Positions 1 through 8,152 are shown, counted from the stretch's first letter. The stretch: DNA of 8,470 nucleotides from an uncultured Butyrivibrio sp. (GCA_947169985.1 CAMVRW010000095.1:1-8470), one strand, 5' to 3'. Made by a program: numbers and translations. The notes: a model not told the origin generated them from the sequence alone.

Positions 1-659
1 GGTTCAGGAACCTTTTTGTCAATGAAAAGAGATATGGCATTATCTGCGATAATTCTGGTGGAAACCACGTCAAAAGCTCCTCCTATAACGCCGCCTGCAA
101 CTGGAATGAGCTCACCAAGATTAATTGCTCCCACGCTTCCCAAAGTGGCGATCATTTTAAATCCCACCAGCGAATTAATTGAGTTAAGTACCTGCACAGG
201 AATCTGAGACAGAGCAGTTTCTGAAATCTTTTCACTGACCTTTATGCCGGTTTGTTTAATAACATCTGTTACAGCAGTTCCCGTGAGACACGCATAAACC
301 ATGGTCTGCACCTGATCCGAACGAATATTAAAGCCTCCCATCTGGGCAATCGCTGCTATCATTCGCATTTGTACATAAAGAACTGATCCCACATTGGCAG
401 GGATCGCCACAGGCAAAGTGATAATGCCTCCGAGGCCAGAAAGAAAGCCTGAAGTTCCGCACTTTGCTATCTGATATTTTGCCAGTTCCTTTGCAGCCAC
501 CTTAGGATCATCGTATTTGGACATATAATCCTTTACAATATCATCCACTGCACGACTGACTTTGGGAATACGGTTGATTGCCTTACTGTAAATGGCGTCC
601 AACATATCCGTCATTTTTGAAGAATCTACCTTTTCTTCCACACACAGCTCTTTTGACAT
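1..659 (-). CDS. EcsC family protein (3' end truncated by window edge)
   Basis: The reading frame has no stop down to the window edge and gives 219 residues, starting MSKELCVEEK. The recognisable part is an EcsC-family core. A Gly/Ala/Ile-rich hydrophobic stretch at about residues 67-108 (GFLSGLGGIITLPVAIPANV, then VQMRMIAAIAQMGG) is followed by a second one at about 175-208 containing LIPVAGGVIGGAFDVVSTR. The second segment matches the family signature of a Pro-Val-Ala-Gly-Gly turn followed by G-x-x-D and Thr-Arg. Family members are usually somewhat longer, so only the C-terminal end seems to be missing. EcsC is named after the third gene of the Bacillus subtilis ecs transporter operon, but no ABC transporter genes are visible here and the biochemical role of the family is poorly known. 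The two hydrophobic segments suggest membrane association. It lies 55 bases after the HD-GYP gene on the same strand, with no terminator between. The family call is firm; a link to the signalling genes is only positional. Confidence 0.85.
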   Translation of the reverse strand, partial: MSKELCVEEKVDSSKMTDMLDAIYSKAINRIPKVSRAVDDIVKDYMSKYDDPKVAAKELAKYQIAKCGTSGFLSGLGGIITLPVAIPANVGSVLYVQMRMIAAIAQMGGFNIRSDQVQTMVYACLTGTAVTDVIKQTGIKVSEKISETALSQIPVQVLNSINSLVGFKMIATLGSVGAINLGELIPVAGGVIGGAFDVVSTRIIADNAISLFIDKKVPE

Positions 660-667
660 AGCTAATA

Positions 668-672
668 CCCCC
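668..672 (-). promoter_or_regulatory. G-rich ribosome binding site for the EcsC gene
   Basis: A run of five G on the minus strand lies 8 bases before the ATG at 659-657 and is the only Shine-Dalgarno-like element nearby. An in-frame ATG at 674-672 would add five residues (MGVLA), but it overlaps this G run and has only weak G/T-rich sequence before it. I therefore prefer the start at 659. The site is less canonical than the AGGAG-type sites of the neighbouring genes. Confidence 0.4.
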
Positions 673-714
673 ATAGATGCCAATACACCAACCCAACAAT
701 TACGTCAAAATCAT

Positions 715-3078
715 TTACTTAACCCTTATATCCGTAAGTGCACATCTGTCTCCCGTAAGTGCCACGTAGACTTTTCCGGGATTTTCATTTATCACGGTCG
801 TATTCTCAATGTAAACCCCAAGATTTTCAGTGGTGGTAAATATGGTGTTCCCCTTTTTCTCCATAGTTACCTGACACTCTACACCCTCTTTATTACTCTC
901 TTTCCAGGCCTCCCATCCAGGGAAGTCCTCTTTTTTCTTCATAACAAACCGATTCTCAGCGTACTTATCCTTTATCTCGTTCTCACCATTGATCTTGATC
1001 AGGGCATATTCGTGGTAATTATCCCCGTAAACCTGACCATTGTCGGAAGAATAGATCACAATATACGGGCAATGCCAGATAAAGCTTGCAACCGGAAGGC
1101 TCATGCTATGGAAGTTGATCTTTAGCTTATTCTTGATCTCGATTCCATCCGTAGCAGCCGACCTAGTCTGACTGATCTGAATATTCTTTATGTCAGATTC
1201 CATGTGGTCAATGTAGCTTATTTCGTCAGAAATTCGCGGAATATACTTCGCATCAGCCACTTCGCCGGTCAGTTCTATTGAGATGTTGCTGATATGGCAG
1301 TTCTCTCCGGTAATACCTATATAAACTGAGGTTGAACCATCTGTAAGGGCTATGATATCTTCTTTTTCATATTCAGGCCCTCTGATAATGAGTTTCAGAT
1401 GATCGTCGTACTTTGCTGCAATGATCTCATACTCATCAGGCTCAAGCTTCTCATAACCTGCAGCCTCATCAAGCTTTGTCTCCTGGATCTTTCTGGCCGC
1501 CGTGGTTATGCAGTGATCGTCAAACCAGATTTCTCCATACTCCTGATAATGATAAGCCTTGATAGTCTTTTCATCTGTATGAACGCGACGATCATAAGAG
1601 TCGAAAAGAACTATCGCCGGCTCGCTAAAGCCATTATTCATATCCGGAGAAATATCGCACCTGAACCTTATCTTTGTTATATTTCCGTTTACAGGAATCC
1701 CAAGGGAAATAGCATCTCTGTATTCGCCGCAGCTAAGCTCTTTTTCAACTGCTGAGATATCGTCATGGCTCTTTTGCCTGGACTCCTCATCAATTATCTT
1801 GACCATAAGTCCCGCAAACTCAGGATCAAACTCAACTCCGGCGCCCTTGATAAATGCTTCCCTGGCAACAAAATCAGGTCTTGCATCACGATATCTCTTT
1901 TTAGAGGTCATGGTCACATAAGCATCCGCAACCGCTACTATTCTGGCAATCTCGGGTATTTCCTCCCCTTTAAGCCCCTCAGGATAACCGGTTCCGTTAT
2001 ATCTCTCGTGACTGTAATGAGCAGCAGTGCTCAAAAACGGATACTCCGGTATATTAGAAAGGATCTCTTTTCCCATGATTGGCTTTTGGCGGAAGGCTTC
2101 AATATCCCATTTATCAGGATCTTCTTCATTCTTAATTACCGAATCGGGAATACCAATAAGTCCTACATCGTGTAGAAGCGCTGCATAATATGCCGCATCA
2201 CAGTACTCTTCACCCAATCCGCAACGCTCAGTGATCTTCCTGGCATACTCAGCCACCTTCACAGCATTGCCCTTTGTAAAGTCATCCTTCATCTCAACAG
2301 CCGAAACAAAGGCTTTGGCAGTCTGATCAAAAAGCCTCTTCATCCTCTTTTGCACGCCCTGCATGTTTCGGATCTCTATCTCATGGGCTCGTTCCACGGT
2401 ATCATTGATATCAAGATATGTAAAAATGTACAGACTGACTGAAACTGCCACCATAGCCATATTTACAATGGAGATCCCGTAGAAGTATATCTGAAGAAGT
2501 CCACAGCCTATGGGAACAAAAATATAGAGCACCAGGGATATGTAGATCAGCTTACTAAGAGATTTTTTATACTGCCTGATAACAGTGTACTGGATGATCG
2601 GGCAGATAATGGGAATAACGTAGGCGATCAAAAAGCCCTGACCCCTGTGATAAACGTTGTTTTCATCAAAATAATAGTAAAGCCCGGTGAAGGCAGCAAC
2701 AATTGACAGAAACATGCCCATAGCCGACACAGCTGCCACCAGATTCAGACGTTTCGCGGGAACCTTATCTCCTGTACTGTTGAAAAGGTTAATCAGATAA
2801 AGATTAAAAGAAAAAACGACTCCGGAAGTCAGGAAAAACACAAGAAAATTACTGATCCTGACCATAAAGTAACCTTTACGGCTGGGATCTCCGGCATAGA
2901 TATATGCCAGCCTGTCGTACCACAAAAGGAAAAAGGCAACAACTTCCATAAGGAAAAGAGACCACTTTCTCTTGTTATCAAGAAACCTGGTCAGCAGCAA
3001 AAGAATTGCCATCATACCACAGGCTCCGCATAAAAGGAGCATGATATTAAGTTGGTATGTCTTTATAAATTCATACAT
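715..3078 (-). CDS. Seven-TM membrane protein with degenerate HD-GYP domain and duplicated C-terminal beta domain
   Basis: The 787-residue protein begins with about seven membrane helices (near residues 10-30, 38-60, 70-98, 110-134, 147-167, 176-197 and 200-222). Basic loops alternate so that the C-terminus should be cytoplasmic. A signalling helix (about 223-255) leads into an HD-GYP domain at about 256-430 with HDVGLIGIP (H303, D304), SHERYNGTGYP (356-366) and VADAY (D385). HD-GYP proteins normally hydrolyse cyclic-di-GMP using a metal centre. Here the usual ligand histidines are replaced at N271, K332 and S356, the HDxGK lysine is L307, and the Asp before Gly-x-Gly-Tyr-Pro is N361. Catalysis is therefore doubtful, and a binding or regulatory role is plausible. 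Residues about 445-787 form two similar beta-rich units that I cannot assign to a named family. The start follows an AAAGGG site that overlaps the stop of the response-regulator gene 10 bases upstream, which suggests translational coupling. Confidence 0.85.
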   Translation of the reverse strand: MYEFIKTYQLNIMLLLCGACGMMAILLLLTRFLDNKRKWSLFLMEVVAFFLLWYDRLAYIYAGDPSRKGYFMVRISNFLVFFLTSGVVFSFNLYLINLFNSTGDKVPAKRLNLVAAVSAMGMFLSIVAAFTGLYYYFDENNVYHRGQGFLIAYVIPIICPIIQYTVIRQYKKSLSKLIYISLVLYIFVPIGCGLLQIYFYGISIVNMAMVAVSVSLYIFTYLDINDTVERAHEIEIRNMQGVQKRMKRLFDQTAKAFVSAVEMKDDFTKGNAVKVAEYARKITERCGLGEEYCDAAYYAALLHDVGLIGIPDSVIKNEEDPDKWDIEAFRQKPIMGKEILSNIPEYPFLSTAAHYSHERYNGTGYPEGLKGEEIPEIARIVAVADAYVTMTSKKRYRDARPDFVAREAFIKGAGVEFDPEFAGLMVKIIDEESRQKSHDDISAVEKELSCGEYRDAISLGIPVNGNITKIRFRCDISPDMNNGFSEPAIVLFDSYDRRVHTDEKTIKAYHYQEYGEIWFDDHCITTAARKIQETKLDEAAGYEKLEPDEYEIIAAKYDDHLKLIIRGPEYEKEDIIALTDGSTSVYIGITGENCHISNISIELTGEVADAKYIPRISDEISYIDHMESDIKNIQISQTRSAATDGIEIKNKLKINFHSMSLPVASFIWHCPYIVIYSSDNGQVYGDNYHEYALIKINGENEIKDKYAENRFVMKKKEDFPGWEAWKESNKEGVECQVTMEKKGNTIFTTTENLGVYIENTTVINENPGKVYVALTGDRCALTDIRVK
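718..1131 (-). repeat. Copy 2 of the internal protein duplication, at the C-terminus
   Basis: This covers roughly residues 650-787 and runs to the stop codon. It shares with copy 1 the central P-x-IVxxxS/D segment, a charged E/K-rich strand and the closing VALTGDRCALTDI motif. It also has an insertion with Trp and acidic residues (DFPGWEAWKE, about 718-727) that is not obvious in copy 1. Its aromatic residues, including W668, W722 and W725, could line a ligand surface, but nothing in the sequence identifies a ligand. Confidence 0.6.
1264..1683 (-). repeat. Copy 1 of an internal protein duplication in the membrane HD-GYP protein
   Basis: This covers roughly residues 466-605. It ends with SVYIGITGENCHISNISIEL, which closely parallels KVYVALTGDRCALTDIRVK at the end of copy 2. 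Earlier parallels are PAIVLFDSYD against PYIVIYSSDN, and EYEIIAAKYDDHLKLI against ECQVTMEKKGNTIF. The alternating beta pattern and the closing V-Y-x-x-L/I-T-G-x-x-C motif suggest a beta-sandwich of the carbohydrate-binding or concanavalin-like kind; that fold is inference. Boundaries are approximate, and the duplication is visible at protein level only. Confidence 0.6.
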
Positions 3079-3088
3079 TGGCTACCCT

Positions 3089-3847
3089 TTATCTGTGCAA
3101 AATAAAGAACTCCTCAAGCTTCTCCAAAAGCTCTTCCCTCTGGATATTCTTAAGAAAATATCCTTCAGGTTTTAGTGCAACCACCTTCATAACGCTCTCT
3201 TTATCGCTCTTTCCGGTAAGGAACATGACCGGAATGGACTTGGTCTCCTCATCGCTTCGGAGCATTTCAAGCACCTGTGGTCCTGTTGTAACAGGCATTT
3301 CGTGATCTAACAGGATAAGATCTACGCTATTTTTACCCAGCCACTTAATAGCCTGAAGCCCGGAGTTTGCCATAAATACCTTATAATCATCCTTAAGCCA
3401 CTCCCTTACAAGGCCAAGATAACTGGGGTCATCATCCACCACCAGAATGCTCTTTTTGAATTCACCCTTTTGTACTTTGTCAAAAAACTCAGTGACAGTT
3501 TTAACATAACCAGCGTTATCCACCGGCCGGGGGAATATCTTATAGATCAGGTGCTCAGGAATCTGGCCACCCATAAGCTCCAGATCTCTCTGTTCACCAA
3601 TAATGATCATCTGAATACCCTTTTCTTCCATGGTATCCACCAGGTAATGAATGACATCATCCTGAAGGATCTCAGAATCATCCATATACAGGGTGATCAG
3701 TGTAACTCCTTCGAGTTTTTTGCTGATAGCATCCACAGTACAGGGAACGTATTCGCAGCCAATCCTGGCATCCTGGGCTTTTCCCACCAGCACCCTTACC
3801 AAAAAAGATTCTTTTTCTCCTACCACGATCATTCGATTATCCGGCAT
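3089..3847 (-). CDS. Response regulator with receiver-like N-terminal domain and canonical C-terminal receiver, no output domain
   Basis: The 252-residue cytoplasmic protein has a complete receiver domain at about 132-250: acidic pair D138/D139 in ILVVDDD, phosphoacceptor D181 in LILLDHEMP, T211 in MFLTGK and K233 in YFLKN. Residues 1-125 have the same order of elements in weaker form: IVVGE at strand 1, LITLYMDD at strand 3, IQMIIIGE at strand 4 and IYKIFPRPVD at strand 5. Gly replaces the switch Thr/Ser and Arg107 replaces the conserved Lys, so this half is read as a pseudo-receiver. No DNA-binding, GGDEF, EAL or HD domain follows. The gene starts 22 bases after the hybrid kinase stop, behind an AAGGAG site at 3858-3853. 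It is the natural acceptor for the kinase HPt domain. Its effect is probably through protein contact, perhaps with the HD-GYP protein encoded 10 bases downstream, but that partner is inference. Confidence 0.9.
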   Translation of the reverse strand: MPDNRMIVVGEKESFLVRVLVGKAQDARIGCEYVPCTVDAISKKLEGVTLITLYMDDSEILQDDVIHYLVDTMEEKGIQMIIIGEQRDLELMGGQIPEHLIYKIFPRPVDNAGYVKTVTEFFDKVQKGEFKKSILVVDDDPSYLGLVREWLKDDYKVFMANSGLQAIKWLGKNSVDLILLDHEMPVTTGPQVLEMLRSDEETKSIPVMFLTGKSDKESVMKVVALKPEGYFLKNIQREELLEKLEEFFILHR

Positions 3848-3869
3848 ATTCTCTCCTTTTATAGAAGCA

Positions 3870-6800
3870 TTACTGATTTATCAGCTCTTCCATTCCTTCC
3901 CAATCAAATACTTTTAACATCTTCGAAAGCTGGGCAACCTTCTCCTTTTCCTCCTTTGGAAGCTTATACTCATTAAGCTGTCCAAGGATCATCTCCACAG
4001 CATCATAATCCATCTGTGGAACCACATCTTTTAATGCCCCATACGCATCCTGAAGCTCATCCTCAGAGATTTCTTTTTTATCTGAATCATCATCTTCTGC
4101 TGCGCCTTCATCCAGACCTGCAAGCTTTGACTTAAATTCAGCATACCCCGTTAACAGTTCATCTGTATACATATCGATAAATTCTTTATTATCTTTATTT
4201 CCGGCATCCTCCAGACTTTCAGCAAGCTTTGAAAGCTTCGTAGCACCGATGATCCTACAGGAACTCTTAAGAGCGTGGACCTTGATGGTGTACAGCCTTA
4301 TATCCCCTGCCTCATAGGCATCACGAATAACCTTGCTGTTTCCTTCTATGGTCTCAAGGAAGAGTTTCAGCGAGAAAATAAACTGTGAAATTCCGCCGGA
4401 ATTCTTAATTCCTTCGTCCACGTCAATTCCTTCAACATCGCGGATCCAGCCAAGCTCTTCAGGAATTGTCTCAAGCTCTGCCACAGCATCTTCCCTCTTT
4501 GGCTTAAACATGATCTCCTCAGGAAGATGGCGCATAATGGCTTTTTCAAGGGCATAGCTGTCAATAGGTTTAGACAGATATCCCGTAAATCCCTGTGATT
4601 TATAGAACTCTTCTCCGCTGGTGGCATTAGCTGTCAGTGCATATACAGGAATATCCGGATCAGTCTCGCGAATATGCCCAACAGTCTCTATACCGTCCAT
4701 ACCGGGCATCATATGGTCAAGAAGAACCACATTGAACTTTGTGGTCTTCATCTTTTCAAGACATTCCTCTCCGCTTGAGGCTGTGGTCACGAATATCTTC
4801 GTAGCCTTCAAAAGTCCCTTGATAACGCTGAGATTCATAGGATTGTCATCAACCACCAGTACATCTGCATCAGGCGCAACAAACTGCGGAACATACGGCC
4901 CCTTTGCAGAGGAATCATCGTGCTCAACAAAAAGACCTATAGGAGTAGCATCAACTATTTTCTGACTAAGTTCAAGGATAAAATCCGAACCTTCACCATA
5001 AACACTCTCACAGGTCAGTGTTCCACCCATAAGCTCAGCAAATCTTCTCGAAATATCAAGGCCAAGTCCTGTGCCCTGAATACCGCTGTTCTTCTGCTCA
5101 TCAAGCCTCTCATAAGCGGTAAAGAGCTTATCCATATCCTCAGCTTTTACGCCTATTCCTGTGTCTTTTACAGAGAATCTGATCTTAGCCAGATCATCGC
5201 TTCGCTCTTCCATGGATACTGACAGGACAACTCCGCCCTTACCAGTATATTTTACCGCATTTGTCAGCAGATTAAGAACAATCTGTTTAATCTTTCCTGC
5301 ATCACCAAACAGACGTTGTGGAATCAGCTCATCAACTACAACGTCAAACATCAGCTCTTTTTCTGTACTCTTTACGCGGATCATGGAGACAATGGACCTT
5401 AAAAGATCCTGGACCTCGTACTCCTGCTCCACAAGATGCATCTTTCCTGACTCGATCTTGGAAATATCAAGAAGATCATTGATAAGGCCAAGGAGCGTAT
5501 CCGACGCATTCTTTATATCAAAGGCATAATTCATCATGGAAATGAAATATCCCTTGGGAACGTCCGTGGCATCTTCTCTCATGATCATCTCATCCATACC
5601 AAGGATTGTATTGATAGGTGTGCGGATCTCATGTGATATATTTGCCAAAAACCTTGTCTTGGCCGAATTTGCGCGCTCCGCATCATCCCTTGCCTGCTTG
5701 ATCTCATTATACTGCCTTCGGATGACAGTGTTCTTCATAACATGCCAAACCAAAAGGCCTGTCAAAAGAGCTATCAGGATAAGAGTGAAAACTCTGACGA
5801 TCATAAGCTCAAAAAAACGTGACTTCTTTCTTATCCTTAAGACCTCTTCATCAACCAGTTTTTTCCTGGTGTTGTCCAGCACCTGCACATGAAGCTTATA
5901 ATCCCCATGCTTCATCCCGGTGTATTCCAACTGTGGAATGGCGCTCCTGGAAACCAGTATCTGGTCCTGTTCATCTCCCTCCATGAATATCCTTACAGGG
6001 GGATCTGCGAGAGTATAGTCAAGAACCGAAACAGCTATCTTTACACGAGCGCTTGAGGATGGCAGCACATATCTTCCCTGTGCATCAGGCAGTATCTTTT
6101 TTTCACCGCTATAGACCGATTTTATCTTGGTCTCAACCAGCATATCCTCCTCAAAGAAATGATCGATATTGACCTTGCAAACTCCTGATCTTCCAGCCAT
6201 ATAAAGGTTTCCGTCTTCATCCAAAAAACTAAAGGAATTGGCCGTAGGAGTGCTGGTTATGCCATTTGCCAGAGTATACTCCTTAAAATCTGTGACCTTG
6301 TCCTGGAGCATCTCCTGTACGTCCACCATAAACAGACCATTGGAGGAAATCATCCACATATTCCCGTTCTTATCAAAGACAAAGTCATAATTATTATTGT
6401 AGGGGAAGGATGTCACCTGGGTGATCACACCATCCTTCATGTATTCTATGGAATTGGAGGTCAGGATCCAGAAAAGATCTCTCTGCTCATCTCTTTTAAT
6501 ATGCCGGATAACATCGCTGGTCAGTCCATCATCCCTTCCAATCTTTCGAATGTCGGATTTGCTGATGGCATAGATCCCATCCCCATCAGTACCAACATAT
6601 ATTTCTCCGTTGTCCCCCTCTTCCACTGCCATAAATACTGTGTTTTTGACAGTTTGATCCTCATCAAGCAGGATCTCAACCCGTCCTCGATTGATCCTTG
6701 CAAGTCCATTATTGGTCCCCACCAAAATAGAACCATCTTCTGCTTGCAGGGTACACCGTATCTCATTACTGGGCATGCCCTCTTCCATGGTAAAATTAGT

Positions 6801-8141
6801 AATTTCACCATTCTTTGAATAACGCACAAGCCCGAGAATATTGTTATAAGTTGATATCCAGAGATTTCCCTCATCGTCTGACATCAGGTACCTGACCCTT
6901 GCATTCCCGATGAAATCTGTCAGCTCATTTTCCAGAACCTTATTATTTCTCCCAAGGATACGAAGTCCACTATCCGTACCAACGTAAAGAACACCATCTA
7001 TCAGACAGGTAGCATTGGTTACTTCCTGTGGAAGGTCTGTCTTCTGAGAAAGATCTATGAAATTGCTGGCAACAATTTTCATAATTCCCTGAGTGGAGGA
7101 TGCAACCCAGATATTGCCCTGATAATCGGAGGTTACCATCTCTATCCCACTATTTACGGGAAGGTCCTTTAAAAGATGAAAACTGTCGTTTCTATCCAGA
7201 TATCCCAACTGGCTGATAGAGGAAACCCATAATCTTCCGCAATCATAGTTCAACCATTTTACAGAGCTAAGCGGAGCCACAGACACACGCCTCATGGCCC
7301 TTGCAGTATCTCCGAACTTACCATAGTAAACTTCGCTGCCTTCAGTACCAATATAAACATAGCCTTTATTCTCAGGATCAGCCTGTATATTGGTGATCCT
7401 GTTGGCCATACCCAGTTCCTCACTGTGGTAACAATGGATCACCAGCTGTTCCTTAATGGCAAATACCAGCCCATTCTTGGTCTGTCCGTAGATTACCCCC
7501 TCAGGATCACTGGTAAAGCTAAGAATTCTCTCTGAATTAATTCTGCTGTCATTTACCACATGAATTTTCAGACCAGAATCTGCATAACAAATTCCTGCTG
7601 TGGTCCCTATGAACACATTTCCATAGTTATCTTCAGCAAAAACCCTGATAGAAGAAGATGGCAGGCCATCCTTATATGTAATCCAGGTTGCAACTTCACC
7701 ATCAAGCACAACCACACCATTATCATTTGTTCCAACCCAGATTCTTCCGCGACTGTCCTCAAAAAGCCCTCTTCCACTGGTAAGACCTTCAGAGTTGGTG
7801 ATCTTCTCAAATACAGACCCATCGTATCTGATAATTCCGCCATAGCTTCCGATCCAGACATATCCATCGCTGGCTCCCAGAATATAATTGGCATCTGAAG
7901 TAGGAAGGCCATTTGTGACATCATAAATCTTTGTGGCATATCCACCCAAGCCGATCTGCCCCGTTACAGCATATCCTCCACCAACCTTAGGAAGCTCCGT
8001 AGAAGTCGTCACTGTCTCCTGACCGGTTCCAGCGCCTTCTGCAGCCTGCAATATGGCGCAGTTTTCCCAGGCAGCTGTCATAAATACCAGTGCCCCAAAA
8101 GAAGCTGCTATGAAGTTGAAAAGATGTCTTTTCTTCAGCAT
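3870..8141 (-). CDS. Hybrid sensor histidine kinase: two-component propeller, Y_Y_Y, HisKA, HATPase, REC and HPt
   Basis: This 1423-residue membrane kinase has a signal peptide (basic MLKKRH, hydrophobic core, likely cleavage near LQA-AEG, residue 33-34). Fourteen Reg_prop blades of the type G-x-x-W-x-G-T follow at about 88-657, then a Y_Y_Y domain at about 690-772 (GMKHGDYKLHVQVLDN) and one membrane helix at about 779-802. Inside the cell come a coiled coil (803-828), HisKA with H837 in NISHEIRTP, and an HATPase with N957/N961, DTGIG (993-997) and GTGLGL (1023-1028). A receiver follows with D1098/D1099, D1142, T1170 and K1191, then an HPt domain with H1289 in HALKSS, and an acidic helical tail (1346-1423). 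All catalytic and phosphotransfer residues are present. The layout resembles the glycan-sensing HTCS kinases of Bacteroidetes, but REC-HPt replaces their AraC output. The next carrier is probably the response regulator 22 bases downstream. The ligand is unknown. The start has an AGGA site 5 bases upstream. Confidence 0.95.
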   Translation of the reverse strand: MLKKRHLFNFIAASFGALVFMTAAWENCAILQAAEGAGTGQETVTTSTELPKVGGGYAVTGQIGLGGYATKIYDVTNGLPTSDANYILGASDGYVWIGSYGGIIRYDGSVFEKITNSEGLTSGRGLFEDSRGRIWVGTNDNGVVVLDGEVATWITYKDGLPSSSIRVFAEDNYGNVFIGTTAGICYADSGLKIHVVNDSRINSERILSFTSDPEGVIYGQTKNGLVFAIKEQLVIHCYHSEELGMANRITNIQADPENKGYVYIGTEGSEVYYGKFGDTARAMRRVSVAPLSSVKWLNYDCGRLWVSSISQLGYLDRNDSFHLLKDLPVNSGIEMVTSDYQGNIWVASSTQGIMKIVASNFIDLSQKTDLPQEVTNATCLIDGVLYVGTDSGLRILGRNNKVLENELTDFIGNARVRYLMSDDEGNLWISTYNNILGLVRYSKNGEITNFTMEEGMPSNEIRCTLQAEDGSILVGTNNGLARINRGRVEILLDEDQTVKNTVFMAVEEGDNGEIYVGTDGDGIYAISKSDIRKIGRDDGLTSDVIRHIKRDEQRDLFWILTSNSIEYMKDGVITQVTSFPYNNNYDFVFDKNGNMWMISSNGLFMVDVQEMLQDKVTDFKEYTLANGITSTPTANSFSFLDEDGNLYMAGRSGVCKVNIDHFFEEDMLVETKIKSVYSGEKKILPDAQGRYVLPSSSARVKIAVSVLDYTLADPPVRIFMEGDEQDQILVSRSAIPQLEYTGMKHGDYKLHVQVLDNTRKKLVDEEVLRIRKKSRFFELMIVRVFTLILIALLTGLLVWHVMKNTVIRRQYNEIKQARDDAERANSAKTRFLANISHEIRTPINTILGMDEMIMREDATDVPKGYFISMMNYAFDIKNASDTLLGLINDLLDISKIESGKMHLVEQEYEVQDLLRSIVSMIRVKSTEKELMFDVVVDELIPQRLFGDAGKIKQIVLNLLTNAVKYTGKGGVVLSVSMEERSDDLAKIRFSVKDTGIGVKAEDMDKLFTAYERLDEQKNSGIQGTGLGLDISRRFAELMGGTLTCESVYGEGSDFILELSQKIVDATPIGLFVEHDDSSAKGPYVPQFVAPDADVLVVDDNPMNLSVIKGLLKATKIFVTTASSGEECLEKMKTTKFNVVLLDHMMPGMDGIETVGHIRETDPDIPVYALTANATSGEEFYKSQGFTGYLSKPIDSYALEKAIMRHLPEEIMFKPKREDAVAELETIPEELGWIRDVEGIDVDEGIKNSGGISQFIFSLKLFLETIEGNSKVIRDAYEAGDIRLYTIKVHALKSSCRIIGATKLSKLAESLEDAGNKDNKEFIDMYTDELLTGYAEFKSKLAGLDEGAAEDDDSDKKEISEDELQDAYGALKDVVPQMDYDAVEMILGQLNEYKLPKEEKEKVAQLSKMLKVFDWEGMEELINQ
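6171..7880 (-). repeat. Fourteen two-component propeller (Reg_prop) repeats in the kinase sensor
   Basis: Blades begin near residues 88, 128, 169, 211, 253, 296, 338, 378, 420, 465, 506, 549, 588 and 638, mostly 39-45 residues apart. Clear examples are DGYVWIGSYGGIIRYDG, RGRIWVGTNDNGVVVLDG, GEIYVGTDGDGIYAIS and GNLYMAGRSGVCKVN. Blades 4, 6 and 12 are divergent. Fourteen blades is the number expected for two seven-bladed propellers, the arrangement known for HTCS sensors. The repeats are at protein level and have diverged too far to be DNA repeats. Confidence 0.85.
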
Positions 8142-8152
8142 CCGGGTCCTTT

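Noticed and set aside
680..708. Promoter-like TTGACG, 17-base spacer, TATTGG on the minus strand before the EcsC gene
   Set aside because: The -10 element matches the consensus at only three positions, and the implied transcript start would leave the ribosome site at the extreme 5' end. It is probably chance.
592..1125. Plus-strand open frame of 177 codons
   Set aside because: It lies antisense to the HD-GYP gene and across the EcsC start, and its product has no recognisable domain. It is a shadow of the minus-strand coding pattern.
1923..2020. DNA similarity to 8330-8431, considered as a repeat
   Set aside because: The resemblance is explained by both segments encoding the conserved GYP region of paralogous HD-GYP domains. 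There is no sign of a recent duplication.
3470..3976. Plus-strand open frame of 168 codons opposite the response regulator
   Set aside because: It overlaps two strongly supported minus-strand genes and their junction, with no family signature.
4367..4627. Minus-strand open frame of 86 codons inside the kinase gene, considered as a frameshift fragment
   Set aside because: The kinase frame is continuous through REC and HPt with all key residues, so this is an out-of-frame shadow.
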